Assembly (NCBI GenBank): GCA_027625915.1
Contig: JANTQA010000033.1
Coordinates: forward strand, 186,001 to 250,000
Reading direction: 5' to 3'
Source of the DNA: Anaeramoeba flamelloides
Taxonomy: Eukaryota > Metamonada > Anaeramoebidae
DNA: 64,000 nt
Translations under genes and position numbers: made by a program
Part shown: positions 35,001-47,100 of the stretch, piece after piece
How positions within the stretch are numbered: the first letter of the stretch is position 1
How the letters are laid out: the number at the start of each line of letters is the position of its first letter
Notes under the pieces: model-generated
Database searches by the model: none
What the model was told of the DNA's origin: nothing
Seen by the model: the letters and a program-made list of their open reading frames with translations, nothing else

Positions 35001-38000
35001 AAATTTACCAATGCATTTTTTTTGTTTAACCCATCTCCAAAATTTTTAACACACCGATGATTTATTTGTATTGATAATTATATATTTTTTGTTTTATTAG
35101 TATTGTAATTTATAAACAATTGTTAACATTTCAATTAGTGAATGGTTCTAATTTGGTATTTGTTCTAGAATTGATTAATTAAGATTTTTTTTTTTCAAAA
35201 ATTGAATTTTGGTGTGTTAAAAATTTTGTATTGGGGTTTAGTTTACCCGAGTTGTTAAACTTTTTTTATGAAAATTTAAAAAGACACTTTTCGAAAATTA
35301 TTGCAACCGAAGTTGTTTTATTTAATATTTCAAAATTTTAATAAGATCACAATATCAACTAATTTAACCCATTTGAAAAAAAAAAACAATATTATATATA
35401 ATAAAATAAAACATTTTTCGAAATTGGAGTATTTTTTTTTTACATTGGGTAAATGTTTGATATAAGTCCTTTTAAGAAAGTGATGACCACAAAAAACTGT
35501 TTAATAGAGTATAAAAATTGGATATTAGAAGCTTGTTTAATGTTTATTTTTTAAGATCCTTTTGTAAACTTTTTTGCACACTTTTTTAAAATGAGTATAT
35601 GGATAAATTCAAAAAAATGGAGAAGAAAATTTTTCATAGTTCAATTTCCATTTTTTAATTGTTGAATTTAGTTTTGAATAAAGACGAAGAAAGAATGTTT
35701 TTGCTTTGAAGAATAAATTTTTATTTTTCTTCTTATTTTTTATTTTTCTTTTGAAAGGTCTATTTTAATCAAAATTGAAAAAGAAATGAAGATTTTTGTT
35801 AACGAATCAAAATTGAAAAAGAAATTAAAATTTATAAAAAACCAAATTGAAAAAGAAATTAAAATGTAGCTTTCATAACAAAAAATTATAATATGATAAA
35901 CTTTTCGAATGATTTGAATTGGGTATTTTAATTCAAAAAATTCTTTTCAAATTTCAATTTCAAATTATTAGCTGATTTCACAATTTCATGATTTGATCAT
36001 AAATCAATGAATTTACTAATTGACAATAAAATATTAACATTATAATAATTATTCTAATAATAATAAAATTAAAAACAAAAAATATGATCAAAAAAATAAA
36101 TACAAAATAGGGATCAACAAATCTTGAAAGTATTCAAATTTTAAAAAAAACAGGCGGACTATTGAAGGAAAGTTATATTGAAGAGGGGTTTGTCTTGGAT
36201 AAAAAACTTGGTGTCGGGCAACCAAAAAGAATTGAAAATGCCAAAATCTTAGTTGCAAACACGTCTATGGATTATGACAAAATCAAAATCTTTGGATCAA
36301 GAGTTGTTGTTAATTCTTCAAGTAAATTAGCAGAAATCGAAGAAGAAGAAAAAAAGAAAATGCTCAGGAAATGCCAAAAAATTGTTGATCATGGAATTAA
36401 TGTCTTCATTAATAGACAATTAATCTACAATTTACCAGAACAATTTTTTACAGACCATGGTGTAGTGTCAATTGAACATGCAGACTTTGCTGGTATTGAA
36501 AGACTTTCACTCGTGACAGGCGGGGAAATCGTTTCAACTTTCGACCACCCTGAATTGGTTACCCTTGGCACTGCAAAGGTTATTGAAGAAATTATGATCG
36601 GTGAAGACAAACTTATTCGTTTTTCTGGTTGCAAAGAACCTTCTGCCTGTACAATCATCTTACGTGGTTCTTCGAAACAAATCTTAGACGAAGCTGAACG
36701 TTCTTTACATGATGGCCTTGCTGTATTAAGTCAAATGGTCAAAGTAATCTTTTTTTTTTTTTCGTTTTTTTTTTTTCTCTTCTTCTTTTTGATCACAATC
36801 ATCGCTTCATACTTTAAAAATAAGATTTTGATTAAAAAGAAACGTTCTAATTTCGAACAAATTTTTTTATTTCGATCGAAAGGTAATTGTTTGAATATCA
36901 AAACAGAAAAGGAGACTTTTTGTAAATGATTTTTTTATGATACTCGAGAGTTTTTCATCTAAATTTGAAAAATTTGCGGATATTGTTGCTTGTTAGCAAA
37001 AGGCCCCCTTTTTTCGTGAATAAATACTTTTTTTCACAAAAGAATCATTTTTTCGTGAACAAATATTTTTTTTGTGAATAATAACTTTTTTTGCTAATAA
37101 GCTTTTTCCAAAAAAGTTGGTCAAATTTATTTTAAAATATCTCTATTAAACCCAATCGTCAAAAAAGTATTTAAATATCCAAAATCATTAACCACCATTT
37201 ATTGATTCTTTAAAATAATTCATTTTGTTTCTTAGTAATGTATTACATCCATAAAAGATAATAAATTTTCTGATCTTGATTTTATACTGGTATTTTTTAG
37301 GCGTGGAAATTGGTTGTTTATTATTTTCTTTTTGATCAAAAAATCGTTTTCATAACTTGTTTAATCTCAACAATTTTTCAAATAGAATTTAAAATATATA
37401 ACTGCATTTGGTTGTTTAAAAAATCATTTGTACCGTTTCCATAATTCTCATTTTTTCATTGAAAGTTGTCGTACCTTGTAATCACCAAAAAAAAATTACT
37501 ATTTTTTTTTTTTCGTTTTTTGGAAATATTTCAATAGAACATATTTTGAATTAATACCATAGTCATTGATTCAATCAGTATTAATATTTATCTTAATTTG
37601 GTATTATCAATGAACGAATAACTTCACTAACAAAGATGATTTTTTATGAAATGTAAAAAAAAAAATTCCACACTTTTTTGGAAATACCTTAAGTACATGC
37701 TTCCTCGGATAAGTTGTGCTTTTCACGGAAAGATATTGTTTTTCGCGAATAAAACACATCTAATATAGATTTCAAGTACATTTTCTCAAAGGGTTATTAT
37801 TTGTTTGAGCGTAATATTCGTGTGAGATATTACTTTTGTTAAAAAAAAAAAAACAGAAATAAAAAAAAACAAAACCAATAATTGTACATTTATTTTACAG
37901 TTCAATAAAAATAATTGATAAAGGAAAAGAAAAATACTTTTTTGACAAAATAATAAAAATTTCAAATTTTGAGAAAAACAAACAATTGAGAAAAAGATGT

Positions 38001-41000
38001 TGAAATACAGAATATAGAGGGAGAGTTCTTTTTTAAAAACTGTTTTTCACCTTCAAAAGGTAAATTCTCAAGAAGAAAGAGAGATTTCCATTAGATCTAA
38101 GTGATTGATTAAAAAAAACAATCCATTGCCAGCTTTAGTGTTGGAATTTCTCTATAATGTAAACTTATGAAAAGAAGAAGAACAAAAAGAAGATAATAAG
38201 CATTTCAATCAACAATATTAATTCGTGGGCGTATTGTTATGATAATGAAAAAAGCTTTTAAATATCTTCCATTAGTATTGTAGCTACTTGAGAATTTTAA
38301 TTTAACAAAAGCAAACCAAATATAAACTAAATTCCAAAAATTTGGACACAGTTTAAACAGTTGAAAGAATAACAATACTACACTTTATATTCAATTTGGG
38401 AATATAATTTTGATTTTACAAACTATTTCATTTTTTGTCTTTTTTGTTTTGCTTTCATTTCCTTTTTTCCAGTTACGTAATCTTGATATGATTCATTAGA
38501 TCTGGAAATTTTTTTCGATGGATGATAGAAGGTTAGTGTTGAGTTTGTTAAATAGAAAAAACAGATACAATTGGTCGATGGTTTCTAATCATTTGATCGA
38601 TCAACAATTGTTGGTGAAATTACAACAAATTTGCCAATAGATTTTTTGTTCTCGCTCGTTTCATCATTTTGGACACACCGATTTTGATTTTTTTGATTTA
38701 TATTGTTTTCTTTTATTTGGATGAAAATAGTTACTTATAAAAACATTAAATAAGTAACTTAAATGTGGGTTTATATTAGGTTTGGAAAAATATAATAAAT
38801 TGAATTTTTTTTTTGTCTATTTTTGATTTTGAGTGTGTCCAAATTTTAGGAATAGGGTTTAGAATCTTCATAGAGTTGATAGATATCCAAAGTATTTTCT
38901 TTTCATAGCAACACATGATGCTACATAAGGATTGAAAAAAGATAATTTATCTGAAGTTATTATTTGAGTTGATCGATAAGGGTAGATAAATTTGTTAATC
39001 AAATCAAAAACAAAATTCAATAATTGCTTTGATCTGATCATTGTTGTATTTTTATTTGTTTATTTGAAAAATAAAAAATGAATTTGTTTTAAAATTCAGT
39101 TTGTTGTTCAACAAAAGTTATCAACTTTTAAATTTCGTCTCAAATAAAGATCTCGATTAATATAATGACTTGGTAATTCTGAAAAATTCATAAAGATTAA
39201 AAAGAAAAATTATTGTGTTTCAAAAATTATCATTTTTTGTAGAAACTATGATTTTACGCCTCAATTCCTTTTCAGGAATTTAAGTAAAAGGGTACTTAGA
39301 GTGTAATTTACACTTCCTCATCAATAAAAAAAAAAATTATCATTTTTTTTTCACACAAAATTGGTTACTTCAAATTACTTTTTCAGTCGAATTGAATTTT
39401 TTGTGAATAAAATACTTTTTTTACAAAAAGTAAGTTATTTGCAAAATAATGAATATTTAGACGAAGAATTGTATTATCGTGTATTCTAGACTTTTAAATG
39501 GAAAAGTCTTTTAATTTTTTTGAAAATATCTTTTTATCAAATAAACAAAAGAATAACAAAAACTATATTTTCTCTAAATAATTAAACTAATCTTAATGAC
39601 AAAATAGGTTGATGATTTTTTGAGTGTATTTGAATCCTAAATTCAATAAATCTATTTTTAGAAACAATTACTAATACATTAAAAAATAACTTGGAAAAAA
39701 ATATTTGATTTTACTCAATTCTTTTAAATTCTGGAAAAGCTAACAGCAATTTTTTTTGATTTTTTATTAGTAAAAAAACCTCATGATTTTTTTTTTTATT
39801 TGCACAAAAACGAGATATTTATTAAATTTTCTGTTTATTTCTTAAATTAAAAAAAACCTAACGACAAAATAAAATTAAAAATTGAGGGAGTTAAGTTCTA
39901 CTTCTATATTAGAATTGAGAAACTTTGAAAATTATTTGAATATATATTCTTATGTTTCTAATAAGAATAAAATATAAACTAAAATTTGTACATTATTTAT
40001 AAAAAAATTTCAATTTTGAAATAATTAAAGATTTAATCCTTTTCTTAGATACTCGTGCCGTCTGATGAAAAGAAAATTGAATAATTTAGATTAAAGAAGT
40101 AATTCAAATAAACAACACAATAATAATCTCAAAGATGTTATTCAAAATAAAGACTTAATATTTATCTTGTCATTGGTTAATGATAAAGAAAATTATGATT
40201 CTTTATTGAAATTTCTAAATAAAAAGTTAGAAATTAAGGAAATACCATCATTAAATGTCATAAAGTGTCATTGAGTACTGTAGAGTGACTAACTTTTTTA
40301 AATTTGATAAATTAAAAAAAAAACTAACGATGTTCTCCTCGAGATTTTCTGTTTTTTTAATTAAGTGTTCTAGGGTTTTTTGAGGTTTTTTATTTTATTT
40401 GTGAAGTGTTCTAGGTTTTTTTTACAAATAAATTGAAAACTTAAAAAAACCTAACGAAAAACTATTGATTTTTGGAATAAATAGAAAACTCGAAAAAAAC
40501 TAACTGCAGTTTTCCAGTATTTAAATTAATTTAATTAAATTTTAGATTTAAATCGATTCTTTTAAATTATGGAAAACTTAACGTCAAGTGCTGTCACGTG
40601 TCGTAGAGTGCCTAGGTTTTCCAGGATTCAAAAAAATAGAGTAAAATCTATATCATTTTACTCAATTCTTTTAAATGCTGGAAAACCTAATGGTGGTTTT
40701 ATTTTAATTTGAGAAATAAAATGAAAATTAAATAAATTTTCAGTTTATTCCGTAAAGTAAAAAAAAACCTAACGACAAGCAGGTGAACTTTTATAACTCA
40801 CTCTCTAATGTAAAAAAAAAAAAAAAAGTGTTAAATGCTTTTTAACTACATACCATTAAAGAAATTTGATTTTTTGAGATTTTAATGATCAAAATACACA
40901 ATAACATTTATTAATTTTTTTTTTTATTTTTGAATTTTCTGGTAACAAAAATATGAATTTTGAAAAAGATTTTTTTTGATGATGTTTTGAAAGTTTTATA

Positions 41001-41509
41001 AAAAAAAAAAATCATTGACTATTTTTGCTTTAATTTCATAAACAAATTAATTGTGTACCAAAATTAATTTTATTATTTTTTATTATTTCTTATTTTTTAT
41101 TATTTCTTATTTTTTAAAGAATCCAAAAACTGTTTTAGGTGCTGGGTGTACAGAAATCATAATGGCACAAGCAATTGAAGAAGCAGCAAAGGAAACAAGT
41201 GGAAAAATCCAAATAGCAATGGAAGCTTTTGCAAGAGCACTTACACGAATTCCTATCATCATTGCAAATAATGCAGGATATGATGCAGAACAACTAGTTT
41301 CAGAATTAAAAACTAGCCATTACAAAGGAAATACAACCTTCGGTGTCGATGTAATGAATGGAAAAGTTTGTGATGTTCAAGAACTTGGAATCATTGAAAG
41401 TTTCCTTGTAAAGAAAGGTATGCTTTTAAAAGCCAGTGAAGCAACAGAAATGATTTTAAGAGTGGACCATATCATGTACTCTGCCCCTAGACAAAGAGGA
41501 ATGAATTAA
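32016..41509 (+). CDS. CCT2: T-complex protein 1 subunit beta (CCT2), five exons
   Basis: Exons are 32016-32156, 32489-32600, 32817-33133, 36111-36743 and 41120-41509. Introns are 332, 216, 2977 and 4376 nt, all GT-AG. The frame is continuous, giving 530 residues against about 535 in the family. Hallmarks in order are [30 protein letters not shown] (across exons 1/2), TNDGATIL, the ATPase loop [23 protein letters not shown]-type [64 protein letters not shown] and [23 protein letters not shown] text (here [10 protein letters not shown]) and [12 protein letters not shown] are beta-subunit features. It is one of eight subunits of the cytosolic chaperonin that folds actin and tubulin. Introns 3 and 4 are swollen by MITEs of families D and E and by hairpin repeats. 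Confidence 0.97.
34738..35244. mobile_element. MITE family D, copy 3 (CCT2 intron 3)
   Basis: It starts AAACTAAACTAAAATTC and ends TTGGGGTTTAGTTT, with inverted AAAATTTTCCACA/GTGTGTTAAAAATTT subterminal parts. It is close to copy 1 (2378-2914) throughout, including GATCGATCAATATTCCTAAT. No ORF is present. It accounts for part of the length of intron 3. Confidence 0.72.
37100..37689. mobile_element. Element E, copy 2 (CCT2 intron 4)
   Basis: A 590-bp copy with ends AGCTTTTTCCAAAAAAGTTG and CACTTTTTTGGAAATACCT, flanked by TA at 37098-37099 and 37690-37691. It is collinear with 19770-20356 in the same orientation. It is non-coding. Confidence 0.88.
38324..38860. mobile_element. MITE family D, copy 4 (CCT2 intron 4)
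   Basis: It begins AAACTAAATTCCAAAAATTT followed by GGACACA, and ends with the inverted TGTGTCCAAATTTTAGGAAT followed by AGGGTTTA. It is close to copy 2 at 5427-5983. TA lies at both ends, though the TA is also part of the inverted repeat. No ORF is present. Confidence 0.76.
39590..40800. repeat. Hairpin-repeat cluster (CCTAACG/CCTAGG family) in CCT2 intron 4
   Basis: Several imperfect palindromes of about 70 bp occur here. An example is 40607-40688, where ggttttccaggattcaaa is mirrored by tttaaatgctggaaaacc around 'gtaaaatc..gattttac'. They are interspersed with short 'aaaacctaacg' and 'gtgttctaggttttt' units. Related clusters lie at 53100-53730 and 62170-62935, and single palindromes at 13149-13213 and 44300-44371. 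Confidence 0.65.
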
Positions 41510-42179
41510 ATAAAATAATAGTAAACAAATTATAATTACATTTTTTGTTAATTATTTTTTTTTTATTTTATTAATTTATGATAAATATCGAAACATTTTT
41601 CAAATTTGATGCTATAAAGAATAATATTATTGGTTATTTTTTACTAATATAAATATTTTTATCAAAATTAAAGAAAACGATGCTTTTTTTTTTTTTGATC
41701 CTTTTTTAATAGATTAACTTTGCTGTATTTTTTTTTTTTTTTTTTTAGAATTGAAAAATCCATCGTCAATCACCAGAAAATTCTCGCTAATATGATTCTT
41801 AAAAGCAACTTCTTAAATTTCCAATAATAACATCAAGAGAAACTTTGATGTTTTGCATTTTTTTTTTTCAATGATATTAGATTAAAAATTTCAAATTAAA
41901 ATTAAAAATTGTTTTATTCACAAAAAATTGTATTGGTATTATAAAAAAAGTTAATAGATTCGAATGTGTCGGTTTCTTGGTTATTTGTCTGTAAATATGG
42001 CAAATTTTCAATCCAAAATCTTCTTGCAGAAATGGTAACTATCAATTTTATTAAAACTTTGCTCGACTCAAAGGGATATCCTAAAAAAAAACATTTTTGT
42101 CAAATATCAATTATTATTTATAAATGAATTTGAAGAATAAATAAGTAATAAGTCGAATAATATACACCAAAGAATAGTT
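41510..42179. other. 3' flank of CCT2
   Basis: The stop codon overlaps AATTAAATAAAATAATAG, a candidate poly(A) signal region. Beyond it is AT-rich sequence with T tracts at about 41685 and 41730. No gene was seen. Confidence 0.4.
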
Positions 42180-42615
42180 GATATCCCTCTGAAATATAAC
42201 CAATTAAATCAATATATTTTCTTAAAAATTGAAAAACGCAAATACTTATTGGTCAATTGAGAAAAGCAACGATGTTCGTTTTAAACTTCTACGGGTATTT
42301 GAATAATAAATATAAAACATTTTTCACTTCATTTTCCATACTTTTCTTTTAGAAAACAAGCCCCTAAACGAAGTTTGTTGGTCTTTGTAGTCTCTATTTG
42401 AAAAAGGAAATGAATATGAAGTGAAAATTTTCAAATTAAGAAAAACAACAATTGTCACATTTATTAGATTTATAGAAAATTCCAAATAGAAATCAATATG
42501 ATTTCTCGACAATCATTTTCACTTTATCAATAATCGTAGAATAACACATTTTGTACCAATTGTCTATTGATTTTGCAATAAAAAATTTTTTGTAAATGAA
42601 TGACTTGTTTAAAAA
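42180..42615. repeat. Dispersed repeat, copy 2 (pairs with 1-430)
   Basis: Collinear with bases 1-430 and containing a family F MITE from 42289. Homology ends about 45-50 bp beyond the 3' end of the tRNA-Arg gene (tRNA on the minus strand), so one edge of this repeat lies just downstream of a tRNA gene. Confidence 0.72.
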
Positions 42616-42661
42616 AAAATAAAATAAAAAAAAATAAACAACTGAACTCGAAGAAAAAAAA

Positions 42662-42733
42662 CGACCCTGGCAGGACTCGAACCTACAACCTTCTGGTTCG
42701 AAGCCAGACGCGCTGCCATTGCGCCACAAAGCC
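42662..42733 (-). tRNA. tRNA-Arg (anticodon TCG)
   Basis: The minus strand folds as a 72-nt cloverleaf. The acceptor is GGCTTTG/CAGGGTC with three G-U pairs. The D arm is GCGC/GCGC with loop AATGGCA. The anticodon stem is TCTGG/CCAGA with loop CTTCGAA, giving anticodon TCG. The T arm is GTAGG/CCTGC with loop TTCGAGT, and the discriminator is G. Box A (TGGCGCAATGG) and box B (GGTTCGAGTCC) are present. A T8 Pol III terminator follows (plus-strand A run 42654-42661). No intron or encoded CCA. The 3 wobble pairs in the acceptor are unusual but tolerable. Confidence 0.93.
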
Positions 42734-44149
42734 GAACACATGAAAAAGCAGAAAAGGCAATTACAAACAGAAATGTTACAAACAAAAAACACTTTTATTT
42801 CTTAAATAACACATCTTCACAAAAAAACAGGAATAAAAAAATCCTTATAATAAAAATGAAAATAATTAATTGATCAATAAATCGTTTGTAAAATAAAGAA
42901 ATTTATACCTCAAATAACAAATTGTTTTCCATAAATGGTAAATCAAATCACATATAAAAAAATTAGCACAAATTTACTTTCTATTTAAATCCAAAAAAAT
43001 AAAATTTTCAAATTTTAGTAATACAAAACGATAACTCTCATTATCCTTTCATCTTTGTTAGCAAAGCTTATTCACAACACAACCAACACTATTCAGAACT
43101 TCACTTTTCTGATCTATTGTATTTATTTTTCATTCAGTCTTACCTAACCGATTTAAAAAGTCTCTATTCAAGAAAAAAAGGTGTACTTTTCGGGTAAAAA
43201 ATTCCAAATCAATTTTTGATATGAATGAATTTTAATTGACTTCATCTTTTGGAAATTTACTTGATAGGTAATATCTAAGAGTTTTGAAAAACACTTTATT
43301 CACCTCATAAAACTAAAATCAAAAAAAAAAAATTCTTGTGATACATATTGATGAATTCAAATAGACGTTTGAATTTTTTACTTCCTTTTTCATTTTGTAA
43401 AATTTTTTACTTTGGCTTTGATTTAAACATTTCATTCATTTAAATGTTAAAAAACATTATAAATTAGTTGTTCCTTCAAAATATTCCTTTTCAAGAACTG
43501 TTTTATATTAAATGATTTAAAAGTAGAGTTTACAAGATTCTAACAAAAAGGGAAATTGAACTAAGAATTATTTGTGATTTTTTTGGCTTTAACAGTATTG
43601 TAGTGTCCTAGGTTTTTTTTTACTTTTTGGAAGAAATTGAAAATTTATTAAATTTTCTGTTTATTACTCAAATTAATAAAAACCACACAGAAAATCAAAA
43701 AAAAAAAATATTTTTGTCAATTTAAAAGAACAAATAATTCTTTAATAGTCAAAATAATTAATTCCACATTTGAAAAATATTAATTAAAAATAAAATAATT
43801 TTATAATAAATGATTATATGACCTCTTAACTGTGAAAAAACATATTTAATGATTTAAGACGTCAATAAAAAATTTTCAATTAAATTACATTTAGATTTTT
43901 AAAAATTAAATCCAATTTTGATTATTTTTTTATTTGGACTGGATTAAACAAATTTTCAGATTTGAGAAGGAAGTATAACAGTCTTGAAGAATTAATTTAT
44001 TCAAAAAATATACTAAAAGAAAAACAAGTTAAAAAACGTAAAAATAAAAGATAAATAGAAACCTTTTTATTTAATAAGAACGATTTCAAATAAAAAAAAA
44101 AAATAGATCTATATCAATATTTTAATCTTTTCACTGTATTTTGTTGAAA
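42734..44149. other. AT-rich stretch with a possible L-family relic
   Basis: No gene was seen. About 43345-43520 resembles the interior of the family L MITE at 24325-24556 ('aaattagttgtt..caaaatattc'), but its ends are not clear. Otherwise AT-rich. Confidence 0.35.
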
Positions 44150-47100
44150 AAATAGTAACCTTTTATTTATTGTGAGAAAGGAGTAATCAAAGAAAATTTA
44201 CTAAATAAAAAAAGAGAAGAAGAAAAATAATTAAAACATTAAAGTAAAAAAATATTATATCATTTACATGACCATATTAAAAATTATCCACCGTCGTTAG
44301 GTTTTCCAGGATTTGAAAGAATTTAGTAAAATCCTTGATTTTACTAAATTATTTCGAATCCTGGAAAACCTAGACACCTCCACTGGAACAGGAGGAGTAA
44401 AAACCCGATAGAAAGATTATTAATAATAAGATTCCACAAACTGTGATTAATAAATTGGTATTCCACGACTCCGAAAAGTGGGGCACTATGTACCCGAATT
44501 TATATATATTTTTTACTATTTTAGGAATTTTTTTTTTTCAATTTTTTCTTTATTACCTTAAGTTTTCTAACCATAAGAGCTTTGGTGAAAAATTCTCGAC
44601 AAGAACAATAAATTTCGTAATTTTGATTAACCAGATTAAGGGGCTTTTGAGTATTTTTTCATAAGTATAACATTTTTATATAGGTTTTTTTCTAAAATTT
44701 TTGCTATTTTTTTAAAAAATAGTAACCTTTTTAATATATATATATATATATTATAATAGTGATCCAGATTTGAAAAAGGAAATTAAATGTACTAACCATT
44801 TATGCCTAATTTCCATCTATTATTTTTTTATTTTAAGAAAATTGAGAAATTAAATTCAAATAAAACAAAATATTAAGAAAATTAGAATGTTTTTCAAAAA
44901 GAATATAAGAGATAGTTTTTAATGAAGTGGGTACATTTTACCAATTTATAAATTTTTAATTACAACCACCTTATTGAAATTCAATTGTTTGAGTGCCAGC
45001 AGATATTGGAACTTTGAAACCAAAATACCATTCGCTGCCCTATTCGTAAAAAGAAAGCGAACACAAAGCAATTCCGAGTTGAATCTTTCATTTTTTGATT
45101 TTTTGAACTTTTTTTATGAATTAAATTTTTGAGTTTTATTAAATTTGGTTTTGGATCTTGAAATATTTTTATCCGGTCAAGTTTTATTAATCAAACAGTA
45201 AACCAAAAAAAATATACACGAAAGGGGGTGCATTTGAAACAAATATTTTCTTTTAGAATACCAAACACGAAAGATCACCATTTCAAATAAATTTGTTGAA
45301 ATCAAGAATGAAAAAAAAAAAATCGATAAAAGCCTATTTTCGAAGATCGGTTTTCTTTATCTTCTTAGTTTTTATGAATACAAACTATTTTTTTTCCTTG
45401 GATTTCTCGTCCCATTACTATTTGTTATTATTTTAAAAAACCTTTTGTGATAAATTTGCTTTCAAATTTCTTTTTTAAAATATTTTTATCAAAAAAAGCC
45501 AAAACAAGGAATACTATTACAAAAATTAAAATAAAGGAGTTGAATTCTTGGAATCAAAAAACAGTTACAAAATATTCAAATCAAAATAATTGAAAAATTC
45601 AATAACAAATTTCAATCAGATTCAGAATTTTTTTGAGTTCTCATTTTAATGGAAAATAAATAATTTCAAAATCAAACGAATTTGTCCAATAAACCCGTAT
45701 TCTTAAAAAGAATTAAAAAAATCTCTGATTTTCTGAACTAAAACTGGAATTAGATGACATAAATGAAAATAGGATTTTTAAATTCATTTTGGAAATTCTT
45801 TAGAAATAAACAGTAATTTGCTTATCAAAAATTTTCCAAATTGTTTTTATAAAGAATTAAAAATAAAACCAAATCAAGAATAAGTAATTGTGTAAAATGT
45901 TATAGATAAGATCAAGTAATAAATGATTTTTATCTATTTTTTTTTGATCAATTTTTTCATTTTTTTGATTTTCGTTTTGTTGTTGGTATGAAACTATCTT
46001 ATACTGGGATATATTCCACTCTATTATTTATTAAAATATCAATGTATTTGACTATTTAAATGATTTGAAGAATTCAGTTTCACATAAATGGTGGCACTCA
46101 AAAAATGAAAAATATACTTACCCCCTTAATAAAAAACTGACTAATTTTAGCAAATTTCATTACCAAAAGATCCTTTCATAAAAATTCTCTAAAAACTTTA
46201 TAATATAAATACAACCCAATTTTTCTTGATATAATATATTGTACTTTTGAGAGAAACAATCCAATCGAACAAAAAAATATTTTATCTAAAAAAGTACAAA
46301 AAAATGTGAAGTGCGTTTGGTATGGATTATTTTGCCCAAAAAACAATTGAATCGGGTACTCTCCGCTTAGTCATGTTGGGGAGATTTAAATCAAGGAAAA
46401 ACAAAAATAAACAAATAAAAAAAATAATAAGAACCCCTTTGTAATAATTAATACAGCCGTTCTAGACCTACGCGAAAATTTATTATACCCTAGAAATTGA
46501 TTTTATATTCTAAAATTTTATTTTGTTTATGAAAAACTGTAAAATGGTTATTAAAATTTATCATATACCATAAATTTATAATAGAAAATTAAAAATAAGT
46601 TATCACTTTTTTAGTTCCTTTGGTTTTGGGAATTGACAAACAAATTCATAAAAAAACTTGCATTAATGTGGATCTTCAATTTCCAAAATTGTTAAAATCT
46701 CAGGTTTTTACATTTTAAAAACAATGATCGAAAAATACTTTCAAGTTTCTATAACTTCCGTGATTTCTGTGATTTCTGTCATTTCTTTGATTTCTTCCCT
46801 TGAGAAAATTTAATTTTTATCTTGGTTTTTATACAAAAAAATTAACTCGAATGAAGTAAGAGAAGTTGATGTTTTTATCTTTTGATAGAAATTGAATTTT
46901 ATATTTCAAAAAACCCAATTTTATAATACTGATAAATTCAAAAAAAAATAAAGAAAAAAGATAAAAAAAAATTAATTCAATTTACCCTTTTATTAATCTC
47001 ATCACTTCTACTTTTAAAATAGCACTTGATAAGGAATATTTTGAAGTTCAGCCATTTTACAAAGTTTATTAATATTTAAACCAAGAAAATTTTTTAATTT

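Noticed and set aside
36744-36929. Open frame after CCT2 exon 4
   Set aside because: Intronic read-through after the GTAATC donor; the chaperonin sequence resumes at 41120.
42493-42792. A 99-aa minus-strand frame containing ALWRNGSASGFEPEGCRFE
   Set aside because: This is the well-known artefact of translating a tRNA gene; the segment is the tRNA-Arg(TCG) at 42662-42733.
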